Assembly: GCA_031267455.1 (NCBI GenBank)
Contig: JAIRZC010000024.1
Location: forward strand, 1 to 6,345
Direction of reading: 5' to 3'
DNA length: 6,345 nt
Origin: Accumulibacter sp.
GTDB taxonomy: Bacteria; Pseudomonadota; Gammaproteobacteria; Burkholderiales; Rhodocyclaceae
A model generated the notes under the pieces. It saw only the letters and a program-made list of their open reading frames with translations, did no database searches and was not told the DNA's origin. How positions within the stretch are numbered: position 1 is the first letter of the stretch; every line of letters begins with the position of its first letter. Below are positions 6,268 to 6,345 of the stretch, piece after piece. Both the position numbers and the translations under genes were made by a program.

Positions 6268-6345
6268 CGAAACGGCTTATTCCAGTAAGGCATAAACAAA
6301 TCGATAAATGAGCTTTGAAGCGCTAAAGCATCTGCTATATAGTAG
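6268..6345 (-). promoter_or_regulatory. AT-rich upstream region of the radical SAM gene
   Basis: Base composition changes sharply here to AT-rich, after GC-rich coding sequence ending near 6267, which suggests the promoter region of the minus-strand radical SAM gene. A weak -35/-10 pair (TTCAAA, 17 bases, TTTATG) can be drawn, but it is poor. A small inverted repeat, GCTTT and AAAGC, spans 6312-6329, and CTATATAG lies near the window edge. No individual promoter element can be assigned with confidence. Confidence 0.3.

Overview
The window comes from a GC-rich bacterium, probably Gram-negative: the sensor kinase has a loop between two membrane helices that suits a periplasm, and the two-component pair resembles RstA/RstB of Proteobacteria. 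Codons are rich in G/C at the third position, which is why long open frames run antisense to the real genes. The phylum cannot be fixed from this sequence. There is no sign of a phage, insertion sequence, CRISPR array, tRNA or rRNA; it reads as ordinary chromosome.

Layout. The left part is on the plus strand: the 3' part of a MscS-family mechanosensitive channel gene (1-939, 5' end outside the window), then after 70 bases a umuD-umuC pair (1010-1489 and 1477-2820, overlapping by 13 bases). The right part is on the minus strand: a YhcC/TIGR01212-type radical SAM gene (5239-6219, possibly starting at 6267), a 346-base gap holding the likely promoter and leader of the next genes, then an RstA-like response regulator (4185-4892) and an RstB-like sensor kinase (2750-4195), which overlap by 11 bases. 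The two blocks converge, and the end of umuC overlaps the end of the kinase gene tail-to-tail by 71 bases.

How the genes work together. UmuD and UmuC should form a mutagenic translesion polymerase of the Pol V type. UmuD keeps the Ser/Lys dyad and a self-cleavage site, and UmuC keeps the Y-family catalytic acids. Regulator and kinase form one envelope-signal relay, translationally coupled and read from a promoter about 190 bases upstream of the regulator start. The channel and the radical SAM protein have no evident functional link to either system.

I found no previously undescribed system. The points most worth a second look are the 71-base convergent overlap, a 10-base direct repeat with a 20-base period just upstream of an extended -10 element before the regulator gene, an inverted repeat just upstream of umuD, and two departures in UmuC from the E. 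coli protein: Phe at the steric-gate position and a weakened clamp-binding motif.
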